64,000 nt of DNA from Mycobacterium sp. D16R12 (GTDB lineage: Bacteria > Actinomycetota > Actinomycetes > Mycobacteriales > Mycobacteriaceae). Under the pieces are notes generated by a model, which saw only the letters and a list, made by a program, of their open reading frames with translations, was not told where the DNA came from and searched no databases. Position numbers and translations under genes: made by a program. The DNA lies in the NCBI RefSeq assembly GCF_002013465.1, contig NZ_MAFC01000013.1, positions 1 to 64,000 on the forward strand, given 5' to 3'. Below are positions 32,851 through 40,873 of the stretch, one piece after another; positions within the stretch are counted from its first letter, which is position 1; each line of letters starts with the position of its first letter.

Positions 32851-34095
32851 TCAAGGGGTCGCTGTGGCCGGGTCGGGCAAGAGGTCCGCGGGAACTTGCT
32901 GACTGGTGCGCAGAGCCTCGAACAGTCGCGCCGAGGCATCCTCATCCCACGTGACGATGTCTCCCGCCCAGTTCGAGGAGAACGCGCCGATAGGCATTGT
33001 CAGGTTTTGTACGGAACCCGCTAAAGCCAGACCCAATTGCGCCAAATTCCAGCTGTGATCGCCTTGCGCGATGGTGATGGCGTCGGCGGTGGATGTGGCG
33101 AGCGGATACCAGCGGAACGGGTTGGCCCATACCGCTGGACTGCTTACTCGGTGAAGCAGCGCGGACATGAACTCCCGCTGGTGCGTCATGCGGTCCAAAT
33201 CGGCCCGAGGCGTGGCCCGGCTGCGCACGTATCCAAGTGCGTTGGGTCCGTTGAGTGTCTGACACTCGGGCGCCAGGTTGATTCCGGCCAGCGGATCGTC
33301 GATCGGCTCGTCGAGGCAGATGGCGACGCCGCCGATGGCATCGACCACCGAAGCGAATCCACTGAATCCGATTTCCGCGTAGTGGTCGATACGCAGTCCG
33401 GTCGCTTGTTCGACGGTTTGGGTGAGTAACGCGGGGCCGCCGAGCGTGAAGGCGGCGTTGATCTTGTCGCTTCCGTAGCCGGGGATGGGGACGTACGAAT
33501 CACGAGGAAGGGACACCATGGTGGCGGACCCGCCGTCGTAGAACGCGGGTATGTGCACCAGCAGGATGGTGTCGGTGCGGCCATCTCCGGTGTCGCCGCC
33601 GGTGGCGAGCTCCGCTTCCTGTTCCGGGCTGAGGGCCTGGCGGCTATCCGAGCCGACCAGAAGCCAATTGGTCCCACTGCCGGTCGAGGGGCGTTCCGGA
33701 TAGTCGGTGAGTGCGTCCACGCGGTGTATCCGCCCGTCGATCCAGAACGCTGCGCCGATGATGGTGCAGAACCCAAGCAGGACAAGGGTCGTCGCGAGTA
33801 GGAAAGTGCGCCGTATCCAGGCGCCCCATCGCCGTGTCCGTCGCGGACGTGATGGTGGCGGGGGCGGCGGAGGTTTGGCTGGTGTCGCCGATCGACGCGG
33901 CCGCCGGTCGCGGGAAGAGGGTCTCGGTGGCGGTGGTTGTTCGCGGCGGGGCGGCGGAAGGCCCTGCTGACGCGGCGGGTTACCGCGCGCCGGGGGAGGT
34001 GCCTGATGCGGGGGACGACGGATGATCGCGCTGTCCTCCCGGCTCTCCCGTTGAGGGGGGCGCCGTCCACGGAAGGGGATGGTGGGCTCGGTCAT
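32851..34095 (-). CDS. LytR-CpsA-Psr (LCP) family cell-wall ligase
   Basis: A 414-residue membrane-anchored protein. The cytosolic N-terminus is very rich in Pro and Arg (residues about 20-90), followed by one membrane helix (TFLLATTLVLLGFCTIIGAAFW). The extracellular LCP domain has LLVGSDSRQ, RTDTILLVHIP, VSLPRDSYVPIPGYGSDKINAAFTLGG and LGYVRSRATPRADLDRM, whose Arg/Asp residues bind polyprenyl pyrophosphate. LCP enzymes link arabinogalactan to peptidoglycan in mycobacteria. ATG 34095 or 34104 are equally possible. It lies 18 bp before the second ferritin gene; whether they are co-transcribed is uncertain. Confidence 0.9.
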   Translation of the reverse strand: MTEPTIPFRGRRPPQRESREDSAIIRRPPHQAPPPARGNPPRQQGLPPPRREQPPPPRPSSRDRRPRRSATPAKPPPPPPPSRPRRTRRWGAWIRRTFLLATTLVLLGFCTIIGAAFWIDGRIHRVDALTDYPERPSTGSGTNWLLVGSDSRQALSPEQEAELATGGDTGDGRTDTILLVHIPAFYDGGSATMVSLPRDSYVPIPGYGSDKINAAFTLGGPALLTQTVEQATGLRIDHYAEIGFSGFASVVDAIGGVAICLDEPIDDPLAGINLAPECQTLNGPNALGYVRSRATPRADLDRMTHQREFMSALLHRVSSPAVWANPFRWYPLATSTADAITIAQGDHSWNLAQLGLALAGSVQNLTMPIGAFSSNWAGDIVTWDEDASARLFEALRTSQQVPADLLPDPATATP

Positions 34096-34118
34096 CGTGC
34101 GCATCCCATGAGACGAGG

Positions 34119-34856
34119 CTAATGGAGCCAGACCAGGTGATCGCGGAGCAACGCGAACCCGACGAAGGCGACGGTGTCGATCACGCCATGGGCGACGACC
34201 AGCGGCCATAGCCGTCCGGTGCGCTGCCAGACGTATCCGAACACCAGACCCATCACCAGGTTTCCGATACCGGCCGACACGCCTTGATAGAGGTGGTAGC
34301 AACCGCGTAGTAGCGCCGAGGACGCGATGGCGGCGGTCGTTCCGTACCCCAGTTGCCGCAGCCGTGTCTGTAGGTAGGCGACGACGACGACTTCCTCGGC
34401 CCAGCCGTTCGCGAACGCGGACAGCACCAGCACTGGCAGTCGCCACCAGCTGTCATCGAGGGAGGCGGGAATGACCTGAACACTCAAGCCCATCCAGCGC
34501 GCGCCGACGTACAGTGCCAGGCCTGGCAGCCCGATCAGCGCCGCCAATCCGAGTGCGCCGAGCCCGTCGGGCCGCCAGCGCCAGCGGCCGAGCCCGATCG
34601 AAGACAGACTGAAACCGCTGCGCCACAACAGATACACCCCAAGCGCGCCCCAGGCCGCCAATCGTGTGATCGATACCAGGTTCAATCCCAGGTCTATCAG
34701 GCTGAGCTCGGCGCGACGGGGATTGAGGGCGACCGTCTGGCCGGCAAGCCCGGCCAGGACGGCAGACGTGAACTGCAGGAGGGCGCTGACCGCGCTCATC
34801 CCGAAGCTGATGGCGAGCACGATCCCGATCTCGATGCGGATGGTGCGCGGTGTCAT
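34119..34856 (-). CDS. CPBP (CAAX/bacteriocin-processing) intramembrane protease-like protein
   Basis: A 245-residue membrane protein with about seven hydrophobic segments. The C-terminal half has the CPBP (Abi) arrangement: WAEEVVVVAYLQTRL (EE pair), RGCYHLYQG and VVAHGVIDTVAFVG (His motifs). The usual Arg five residues after the first Glu (EExxxR) is replaced by Ala/Val, so activity may be altered. ATG 34856 is used; ATG 34913 would add 19 residues. It ends 23 bp before the LCP start and may be co-transcribed with it. Bacterial members process peptides or confer bacteriocin immunity; the role here is unknown. Confidence 0.78.
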   Translation of the reverse strand: MTPRTIRIEIGIVLAISFGMSAVSALLQFTSAVLAGLAGQTVALNPRRAELSLIDLGLNLVSITRLAAWGALGVYLLWRSGFSLSSIGLGRWRWRPDGLGALGLAALIGLPGLALYVGARWMGLSVQVIPASLDDSWWRLPVLVLSAFANGWAEEVVVVAYLQTRLRQLGYGTTAAIASSALLRGCYHLYQGVSAGIGNLVMGLVFGYVWQRTGRLWPLVVAHGVIDTVAFVGFALLRDHLVWLH

Positions 34857-34935
34857 GTCCGACGAGTCACATGCGCGAAGAGGTGAAGACTCCGATTCGG
34901 CCACGGCGCCCATTGTGGCTGGTATTGGTGGAAGA

Positions 34936-35625
34936 GTGTCCGATGTGGTGAGCACTCTGCGCTGTGTGACGTCGCCTGATGGGGTTCGGCTGAGCCTGAC
35001 CGTGTCCGGTGAGGGGCCACCGCTCGTGATGGTGCACGGCGCGATGGATTCGGGGGCGACCTGGTTCGATGTCGCCGCAGAGCTGCGACGGGACTTCACG
35101 TGCTTTCTGGTCGACCGGCGTGGTCATGGCTCGAGTACAGACGCCGGGGAACACAGCCTCGCGCGTGAGGCGGACGATGTCATCGCGGTGGCCGCGGAAG
35201 TGGGACCCGATGCGGTGATACTCGGCCATTCGTTCGGCGCTGTCGTCGTGCTGGAGGCGTTGCGTCGCGGACTCGATGCGGCGGCCGTCGTCTTGTACGA
35301 GCCGCCGCTTCCGGTGTCGGACGGTGTGGCTACGGCGAATCGGGAAGGGAGCGCGGCGGTTCGAGCGCGTTCGATGACCGTGTCACGGGAGTTCCAGGCG
35401 TTGGATCAATGCGTCGCGGTGCTCGATGAGTACACCCATGTGGTCATCCCGATGCTGCTACTCGAAGGGGCGAACTCGCCGCTGCAGTTCCGTGAGCCGG
35501 TGGGGTACTTGGCGCGGCGGGTGGCCGGTGTGCGAGTCAAAGAGCTTGTTGGGCAAGGTCATTTCGCGCATCGTGAGGCGCCCGCGATGTTCGCCGGAGT
35601 GTTGCGCGAACTGTTGCTGGGTTAG
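34936..35625 (+). CDS. Alpha/beta hydrolase
   Basis: A 229-residue alpha/beta hydrolase. The oxyanion motif HGAMDSG follows PPLVMVHG. The nucleophile elbow is GHSFGA (Ser). The acid is probably in MLLLEGANSP and the catalytic His in GQGHFAHREAP. GTG 34936 has GGTGGAAG upstream. It is divergent from the CPBP protease gene. The final four bases TTAG (35622-35625) hold its stop and that of the convergent DUF2470 gene. Esterase or C-C hydrolase activity is likely; the substrate is unknown. Confidence 0.87.
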   Translation: MSDVVSTLRCVTSPDGVRLSLTVSGEGPPLVMVHGAMDSGATWFDVAAELRRDFTCFLVDRRGHGSSTDAGEHSLAREADDVIAVAAEVGPDAVILGHSFGAVVVLEALRRGLDAAAVVLYEPPLPVSDGVATANREGSAAVRARSMTVSREFQALDQCVAVLDEYTHVVIPMLLLEGANSPLQFREPVGYLARRVAGVRVKELVGQGHFAHREAPAMFAGVLRELLLG

Positions 35626-36407
35626 ATCTTGCGGGCGCGCAGCCCGTTGAGAAATGGGCAGCCGGCCAGGATGCGCAGTGCCTGGCTCAGGCCCGCGGTG
35701 TCGTTGACGGGTTCGTTGAACGGCAGTCTCACGTCGTGATCGCCTGCCGCGCCTTCCACGCGCAGTTGGATGCCGTAGCGGTCGATGCCGAGCAGCCGCA
35801 CCTCACCGTGTTGCAGATTCAGGGGAAGACGCCGCGCCAGTCGTTCGACGAGATCGCGGTGGTCTTGGTCGATATGTGACAACCAGCCGGCCTCGAGCGC
35901 GCAGAAGGGGTCGGGACGCGCACCGAGCAGTGCGGAGACGTCAACCGATTCGGCTCCCGTTGAATCTGCGACGACGACGGACTCCACACCCAGGCACAGC
36001 AGTATCGAGCCGGGCTCTGTGCGCAGCCGCATATCGGTGCGGATATCCAGGAGCGCCGGGTTGGGTATCCGGCTGGCGATCACGTCGACGATGCCGCGGG
36101 CCTCCCGATCGGAGGCGGCCACCACGTTGCCGCGCACCCAGACCAGTGATCGCACCGGCTCACGCACGGGAAGCGGTGCTTGGTCGGTCAGCTCCAGGAG
36201 GGCGGGCATCCCGGATTGGCCAGCCGCCACAACGGTCGCGGCGATGGCGCTATCCGAGGGAACCGCGACGGCGAAGGTGCCGTCGTCGAACAGATGGTGC
36301 AGCGAGGTTCCGACCACATCGGCTCCGGCGATGGCGAGAGTTGAGCTCGCGGCCCGTGCGCAAGCCGAACGGACACGCTCGGCGGTGGTGGGCGGTGCTG
36401 TGGTCAT
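35622..36407 (-). CDS. Rv3839-type DUF2470 protein, iron-regulated
   Basis: A 261-residue protein with a C-terminal DUF2470 domain (HIDQDHRDLVERLARRLPL, VRLLGIDRYGIQLRVEG, VRLPFNEPVNDTAGLSQALRIL) of the split-barrel/haem-utilisation type. The N-terminal part is alpha/beta. It matches Rv3839, which is IdeR-controlled in M. tuberculosis. A strong IdeR box at 36448-36466 lies 41 bp upstream of the ATG, so it should be induced by iron starvation. Relatives of this fold bind haem or FMN. Gene order with pheA divergent is as in M. tuberculosis. Confidence 0.88.
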   Translation of the reverse strand: MTTAPPTTAERVRSACARAASSTLAIAGADVVGTSLHHLFDDGTFAVAVPSDSAIAATVVAAGQSGMPALLELTDQAPLPVREPVRSLVWVRGNVVAASDREARGIVDVIASRIPNPALLDIRTDMRLRTEPGSILLCLGVESVVVADSTGAESVDVSALLGARPDPFCALEAGWLSHIDQDHRDLVERLARRLPLNLQHGEVRLLGIDRYGIQLRVEGAAGDHDVRLPFNEPVNDTAGLSQALRILAGCPFLNGLRARKI

Positions 36408-36447
36408 GGTGACCCTTCCTGTTCAAACCCTGGAGAACCCGACGAAC

Positions 36448-36466
36448 TGAGGTAAGCCTAAGTTAA
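36448..36466. promoter_or_regulatory. IdeR iron box before the Rv3839-type gene
   Basis: TGAGGTAAGCCTAAGTTAA matches about 16 of 19 positions of the degenerate IdeR consensus (TWAGGTWAGSCTWACCTWA). It is the best such box I found in the window. Confidence 0.8.
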
Positions 36467-36553
36467 CAACGGACCGTGGAGAGTGCAAGGGACACCTGTG
36501 CTGTCGCCTGTGTCGGGGGTTCGCCCGGCGGTGGAACGCCTAAGGTTTGAAGT

Positions 36554-37480
36554 GTGCAGCGCATCACGTATTTGGGGCCGGAAGGCACGTTCTCCGAGGC
36601 TGCGCTGACCAGACTGCGGACGACGGGGCGGATTCCCGGCTCGCCAGAGGTGGAGCCGGTCTCGGTTGCCAGTGCCCGCGAGGCGTTGGTGCAGGTCCAG
36701 AAGGGGGACGCGACCTACGCCTGCGTTCCGATCGAAAGCTCGCTCGAGGGTCCGGTGGTGCCGACTCTGGATACCTTGGCCGTGGGCACTCCGCTGCAGA
36801 TCTTCGCCGAGACGGTGTTACCGGTGTCCTTCACCATCGCGGTGCGGCCGGGCACGTCCGCGCAGGATGTGAAGACCGTCGCCGGTTTCCCGATCGCCGC
36901 CGCACAGGTGCGCGAGTGGTTGGCGGCCAATCTGCCGAATGCCGAGCTGATCGCTGCCAACTCGAATGCCGCGGCGGCCGAGGATGTGAAGGCGTTGCGG
37001 GCCGACGCGGGCGTATGCACGGAATGGGCCGCGCAGCGACTGGGGCTGGACGCCCTGGCCAGCGGCGTCGTCGATGAAGCCCACGCGCACACGCGCTTCG
37101 TGCTGGTGGGGCAACCTGGGCCCCCGCCCGCGGCCACCGGCTCGGATCGCACCTCGGTGGTGCTCGGATTGGGGAACGTACCCGGTGCGCTCGCGACGGC
37201 CATGAACGAGTTCGCGATCCGGGACATCGATCTCACCCGCATCGAGTCCCGACCGACCCGTACTGGTCTGGGTACCTACCGGTTCTTCCTGGACTGTGTC
37301 GGCCATATCGACGATGTCGCAGTCGGTGAGGCACTCAAGGGACTGCATCGTCGTTGTGCGGATGTGCGGTATTTGGGATCGTGGCCACGAGAGACGACCG
37401 CGCCCGCGGGCGCCAACCCGCCGGTGCTGGACGAGGCGTCGGGATGGCTCGCCGAGACGCGGGAAGGGAAGCTGCGATGA
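36554..37480 (+). CDS. pheA: Prephenate dehydratase
   Basis: A 308-residue enzyme that converts prephenate to phenylpyruvate in phenylalanine synthesis. The catalytic domain opens with YLGPEGTFSEAAL and has CVPIESSLEGPVVPTLD and AHTRFVLVG (catalytic Thr-Arg-Phe). The C-terminal ACT domain (TSVVLGLGNVPGALATAMNEF, with the ESRPTRTGLGTYRFFLD motif) binds Phe for feedback control. GTG 36554 is fixed by TAAGGT (36541-36546) 7 nt upstream, a leaderless pattern. It overlaps the phosphatase gene by ATGA, as Rv3838c and Rv3837c are paired in M. tuberculosis. Confidence 0.96.
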   Translation: MQRITYLGPEGTFSEAALTRLRTTGRIPGSPEVEPVSVASAREALVQVQKGDATYACVPIESSLEGPVVPTLDTLAVGTPLQIFAETVLPVSFTIAVRPGTSAQDVKTVAGFPIAAAQVREWLAANLPNAELIAANSNAAAAEDVKALRADAGVCTEWAAQRLGLDALASGVVDEAHAHTRFVLVGQPGPPPAATGSDRTSVVLGLGNVPGALATAMNEFAIRDIDLTRIESRPTRTGLGTYRFFLDCVGHIDDVAVGEALKGLHRRCADVRYLGSWPRETTAPAGANPPVLDEASGWLAETREGKLR

Positions 37481-38163
37481 GTGGGCGCCTTGTCCTGGTC
37501 CGGCACGGACAGTCCTACGGAAACGTCGAACGCAGACTGGACACCAAACCGCCGGGTGCGGCGCTGACCGAACTCGGATTGCAACAGGCGCGCCTGTTCG
37601 CCAAGCAGTACGAGGATCATGTGCCTGCGGTGCTGGTGCATTCGGTGGCGCTGCGCGCCGCGCAAACCGCCGCCGAGATCGCGGGACATCTTGGTGTGGA
37701 AGCTCTTCAACTCGACGGTTTGCATGAGGTGCAGGCCGGGGAGTTGGAGGACCACACCGGGCTGGAGTCGTTCGAGATTTTCGACCGCACATATGAGCGT
37801 TGGCATTTCGGCGATTTCGGCACCGCGTTGCCCGGTGGCGAATCCGCGCAAGACGTGTTCGACAGGTACCTGCCGGTGGTCGCCGAGCTCCGGTTGCGGC
37901 ACTTGGAAAACGACGCGTCGACCGGTGACGTGGTGGTGGTGAGCCATGGGGCAGCGATTCGTCTGGTGGCGGCCGCGCTCGCCGGAGTGGATCCGGGCTT
38001 CGCGGTGAACCATCACCTGCGCAATGCGGAAGCGGTTGTGCTGGCACCGATTACCGACGGACGGTGGAGCTGCGTGCATTGGGGCGAGGTGGCCGCGCCT
38101 TTCCCGCATCAGGAGGCCGCCAGCGCCGAGGAGCTGGCGCAGTCGGCCGACCCGATGGGCTAG
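37477..38163 (+). CDS. Histidine phosphatase (phosphoglycerate mutase-like, Rv3837c type)
   Basis: A 228-residue histidine phosphatase. The RHG motif is LVRHGQSYGNVERR. Next come the second phosphate-pocket Arg in HSVALRAAQTAAE, LHEVQAGELEDHTG (catalytic Glu), and VVVSHGAAIRLVAAAL (second His). ATG 37477 overlaps pheA by ATGA, so the two are co-translated. The substrate is probably a small phosphometabolite; a true mutase is unlikely. The stop is in a CTAG (38160-38163) shared with the convergent Cys-rich gene. Confidence 0.92.
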   Translation: MSGRLVLVRHGQSYGNVERRLDTKPPGAALTELGLQQARLFAKQYEDHVPAVLVHSVALRAAQTAAEIAGHLGVEALQLDGLHEVQAGELEDHTGLESFEIFDRTYERWHFGDFGTALPGGESAQDVFDRYLPVVAELRLRHLENDASTGDVVVVSHGAAIRLVAAALAGVDPGFAVNHHLRNAEAVVLAPITDGRWSCVHWGEVAAPFPHQEAASAEELAQSADPMG

Positions 38164-38387
38164 ACCGCCAGCGGGATCTCGCCGTCGCAATCGCATTGTG
38201 CGGCAATGCAATCAATGACCAGGCTGTGTCGTAGTAGGTACTGCCCGTCGCAGTCGCGGTCCGTGCACTCGGCATGTCGCGAGGAGTGCACGATCAATGT
38301 GCCGTGGCAGTGGTCGATATCTCGGATGCAATCACGACAGGCCACACCGCAGCTGATGGCGTGTCGCCACTCCGGTGATTTCTTCAT
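38160..38387 (-). CDS. Cys/His-rich miniprotein, probable zinc binder
   Basis: A 75-residue protein with ten Cys and seven His: ISCGVACRDCIRDIDHCHG, LIVHSSRHAECTDRDCDG, and VIDCIAAQCDCDG. The spacing (CxxxCxxC, HCH, CxxxxC) suggests one or two zinc knuckles. I recall mycobacterial small proteins with a similar HCHGTL-VH pattern but no function. TAGAAC (minus strand, 38399-38394) is 6 nt before the ATG, near the leaderless arrangement seen for many genes here. The stop shares CTAG with the phosphatase gene. It sits at the left edge of the inserted segment. Confidence 0.75.
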   Translation of the reverse strand: MKKSPEWRHAISCGVACRDCIRDIDHCHGTLIVHSSRHAECTDRDCDGQYLLRHSLVIDCIAAQCDCDGEIPLAV

Positions 38388-38628
38388 ACCCGTGTTCTAG
38401 CACCGTATGCCGACAAGTCCTGGTAACCGGCGCGGCGTCGTCGGCGCGAACATCGAAGAACTTCCAGATCGAGGCCCGGAATAGAGTGGCGTGGCGGACC
38501 ATTCCGACATGCGCCATTTCATTGTTGGCTTCTGCATCGAGGTACTGGCACTGGCCGCACTCGACGAGCAAGATGGTTCGGCGCGACTCGCAGAGTTGCA
38601 AAATATGGCCGAGTCCAATCGCTTGCAC
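38332..38628 (-). CDS. Doubtful small reading frame
   Basis: A 98-codon frame from GTG 38628, with GAGGAG 12 nt upstream on the minus strand. Its translation has ordinary composition (ILLVECGQCQYLDAEANNEM, ASIWKFFDVRADDAAP) but no domain I know, and its last 56 bp overlap the Cys-rich gene in another frame. It would fill the 297-bp gap between that gene and the cyclase gene. It may be a relic or chance frame. Confidence 0.22.
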   Translation of the reverse strand: MQAIGLGHILQLCESRRTILLVECGQCQYLDAEANNEMAHVGMVRHATLFRASIWKFFDVRADDAAPVTRTCRHTVLEHGYEEITGVATRHQLRCGLS

Positions 38629-38684
38629 GGTGAACGAATTCTCCTCGGTGTGGGATCGTCGGCTGCGACTATGTGCCGGTGTCG

Positions 38685-39116
38685 TTACGACGCGATCCTG
38701 CCGCCCAGCTGGTGCACCACCGAATAGAGGTTGGCCACTCCCCAGTGTTCGACGATCCGCCCGTCCCGAACACGCATCGCGTCGACAGTGTCGAACTGGA
38801 CGACGCGACCCGTCGGCTCGATGCCGAGAAACACGCCCCGGTGAGTCCCGTGGTACGTCTTGAAAGTGGTCACGACATCGCCATCGACGGTCTGCCAATG
38901 AATCTCGGGACGGAAATCGGGAAACGCATCACGCAGCCGCCGATAGAGCACGCGGACGCCGTCCTTATCGGGAGTCGTCCCCGGCTGTGGGGTGTGATCC
39001 ACAAAATCATCCGCGAACAAGGTCTCCAGTAGCTCGAAGTCGCCCCGCCCCTGCACCTGTTCGGTGTTGCGCCGCACTATCTCCTTGGCCGTATCCCCCG
39101 CAACGTCGTCGCCCAT
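38685..39116 (-). CDS. SnoaL-like ester cyclase / polyketide cyclase-fold protein
   Basis: A 143-residue SnoaL-type protein: EIVRRNTEQVQGRGDFELLETLFADDFVDHTP, RRLRDAFPDFRPEIHWQTVDGDVVTTFKTYHGTHRG and the C-terminal VRDGRIVEHWGVANLYSV. Family members catalyse aldol cyclisation or act as small-molecule isomerases, and many are stress-induced with unknown substrates. ATG 39116 follows GGAAGGGAG on the minus strand. A 24-bp perfect palindrome lies 49 bp upstream and is probably a TetR operator, but the only candidate regulator next to it is a headless remnant. Confidence 0.85.
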   Translation of the reverse strand: MGDDVAGDTAKEIVRRNTEQVQGRGDFELLETLFADDFVDHTPQPGTTPDKDGVRVLYRRLRDAFPDFRPEIHWQTVDGDVVTTFKTYHGTHRGVFLGIEPTGRVVQFDTVDAMRVRDGRIVEHWGVANLYSVVHQLGGRIAS

Positions 39117-39164
39117 GAATCCGCTCCCTTCCGTGGGGGCCGACTCCCGGCCGTCTAGATGATT

Positions 39165-39188
39165 ATAACCGGACTGCAGTCCGGTTAT
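39165..39188. promoter_or_regulatory. Perfect 24-bp palindromic operator
   Basis: ATAACCGGACTG followed by its exact complement CAGTCCGGTTAT with no spacer. It is a typical TetR site, between the cyclase gene (leftward) and a truncated TetR-like fragment (rightward). Confidence 0.85.
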
Positions 39189-39192
39189 TCCA

Positions 39193-39366
39193 ATGTTGAT
39201 CCCCCGGGGGCACTGGCTGTCGGGTCGTGCCGTGGCGGCAATTGTTGCCACCGGAATGGGGCTGGTGGTCAACCACGCATTGGGCCTCGTCGAGCCCGAT
39301 CAGTCAACCAGCGTGTTCATGCAGACCCTCGAGACGTGGCGAGATCGACTGAGTTCTCCCGGCTAG
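39193..39366 (+). pseudogene. C-terminal remnant of a TetR-family regulator
   Basis: A 57-codon frame from ATG 39193 that reads VAAIVATGMGLVVNHALGLV then EPDQSTSVFMQTLETWRD. This looks like the last two helices of a TetR protein (a hydrophobic A-x-x-G-L-x-x-x-A helix, D-P-type turn, final helix). No HTH-encoding sequence precedes it: the perfect palindrome ends 4 bp upstream. The simplest reading is that a deletion removed the DNA-binding part of a divergent regulator and left its operator and tail. It overlaps the convergent BVMO gene by 50 bp. A short real gene cannot be excluded. Confidence 0.42.
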
Positions 39367-40873
39367 CGTCGGTGAACTCGTAGTCGGTGAACGGGAAATA
39401 CCGGTTCTGCAGGCGCATCTCGGTGTTGGTCGAGGGACGATACGCGGCGGCATCGCCTTGATAGTTGATGTAGTACGTATTCGAGCTGGCGCACAGCGGT
39501 GTGGGCAGGTGGCTCTTCGCGGCGCGCGAAAGCATCTGCTGCCAGTACTTGTCGTGAGGCTCTTGGCGCACCTCGCACCGGGTGGCTCCACGCCGGCGGG
39601 TTTCCTTGATGGCCCGCACGGCGTGCGCAACCGTCGATTCCAACAGGACCAGGTACGAGCCGGGTGAGTACGCCCAGGGCCCGATCAGCATGTACGCGTT
39701 GGGCCATCCTGGGATGGTCACTCCTTGGTAGGCCTGGTAGCGGTTCTCATCCCACCACGAGTTGAGGTCGACACCGCCGCGCCCCAGACACGGGAACGGT
39801 GGCGTCGCGCCCTTTTCCATGACCTTGAAGCCGGTGGCGCACACCAGAACGTCGATTTCGTGCTCGGTCCCGTCGGCGGTGATGACGGAGTTCTCGGTGA
39901 TGCGTTCGATGGGTTCGGTCACGAGATCGACATTGGGCTTGGTAAACGTCGTAAACCACTCGTTGTGCATGGATGGCCGCTTGCAACCGAACGCGTAAGT
40001 GGGCGTGAGCTTCTTGCGCAGCTCGGGATCATGGGGCAATTGAGTTCGCATCCATCCCCGCAGTGCCAGCCCCACACCGTTCAACAATGTCTTGTAGAGA
40101 CGTTCGCCGAGCAGCTGCCCGCCCAGGAGCGCGCCGCCGAGGCCCAGCTCGACGAGGACCATGCCGGCACCGCGCAGGGGCGCCCGCAGCAGACGATTAC
40201 CGAAGATGAAACGGCTGATGGGCCCGGTTGCGAAGTCGAGTTTGGGTGCGACCCAGATCGCGGTGCGCTGGAACACCGTCAGGTGATCGACCTGGTCGGC
40301 GATTGCCGGAACCAATTGCAGCGCGGTGGCGCCCGTCCCGATAACGGCTACCCGCTTGCCGGTCAGGTCGTAGTCGTGGTCCCACGCCGTGGTGTGCTGG
40401 AGCTTGCCGGCGAAGGTGTCGATGCCGGGGATGTTGGGCAGGTTGGGCACTTCCAGCCCGCCGATCCCGACGATCACGTGGCGAGCCGTGATCTCACCTC
40501 TATCGGTCTCCACGTGCCAGATATCGGTGGTCTCATCAAATCGTCCGCCGAGCACCGTGGTGCTCAGCCGCAGTTTGTCGCGCAGGCCGTGTCCGTCGAC
40601 CACGTCCTCGGCGTACTGCTGGAGCTCTTCGCCGGGCGCGAAGAGGCGGCTCCAGTTCCCGGTCTGGGCAAAGGAATAGCTGTAGATGAAGGATGGGATA
40701 TCCACCGCCACACCGGGATACTTGTTGATGAACCAGGTTCCGCCGACGGACGGGTGCTTATCGACGATCACGAAATCGTCGATACCCGCTTTGCGCAGCC
40801 GCACGCCCGCGGCGATACCACCGAATCCGGCGCCGACGACAAGAACCTCGTACTGGGGGGTGGGCGTGTTCAC
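39317..40873 (-). CDS. Baeyer-Villiger monooxygenase, intact fingerprint
   Basis: A 518-residue class B flavoprotein. The FAD motif GAGFGG is at 14-19, GGTWFINKYPGVAVDIP follows, the full fingerprint is F154-x-G-x3-H160-x3-W164-D165, and the NADPH motif GTGATA comes next. It should oxidise a ketone to an ester or lactone with NADPH. It is the last gene of the five-gene leftward operon and overlaps the hydrolase gene by ATGA (40870-40873), so its ester product is probably cleaved by that hydrolase. The C-terminus overlaps a TetR fragment on the other strand by 50 bp. The substrate is unknown. Confidence 0.88.
   Translation of the reverse strand: MNTPTPQYEVLVVGAGFGGIAAGVRLRKAGIDDFVIVDKHPSVGGTWFINKYPGVAVDIPSFIYSYSFAQTGNWSRLFAPGEELQQYAEDVVDGHGLRDKLRLSTTVLGGRFDETTDIWHVETDRGEITARHVIVGIGGLEVPNLPNIPGIDTFAGKLQHTTAWDHDYDLTGKRVAVIGTGATALQLVPAIADQVDHLTVFQRTAIWVAPKLDFATGPISRFIFGNRLLRAPLRGAGMVLVELGLGGALLGGQLLGERLYKTLLNGVGLALRGWMRTQLPHDPELRKKLTPTYAFGCKRPSMHNEWFTTFTKPNVDLVTEPIERITENSVITADGTEHEIDVLVCATGFKVMEKGATPPFPCLGRGGVDLNSWWDENRYQAYQGVTIPGWPNAYMLIGPWAYSPGSYLVLLESTVAHAVRAIKETRRRGATRCEVRQEPHDKYWQQMLSRAAKSHLPTPLCASSNTYYINYQGDAAAYRPSTNTEMRLQNRYFPFTDYEFTDASRENSVDLATSRGSA

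Noticed and set aside
32851..34446. Long N-terminal extension of the LCP protein
   Set aside because: The extra 117 residues are antisense to the CPBP protease gene and very Arg-rich; starts at 34095/34104 fit.
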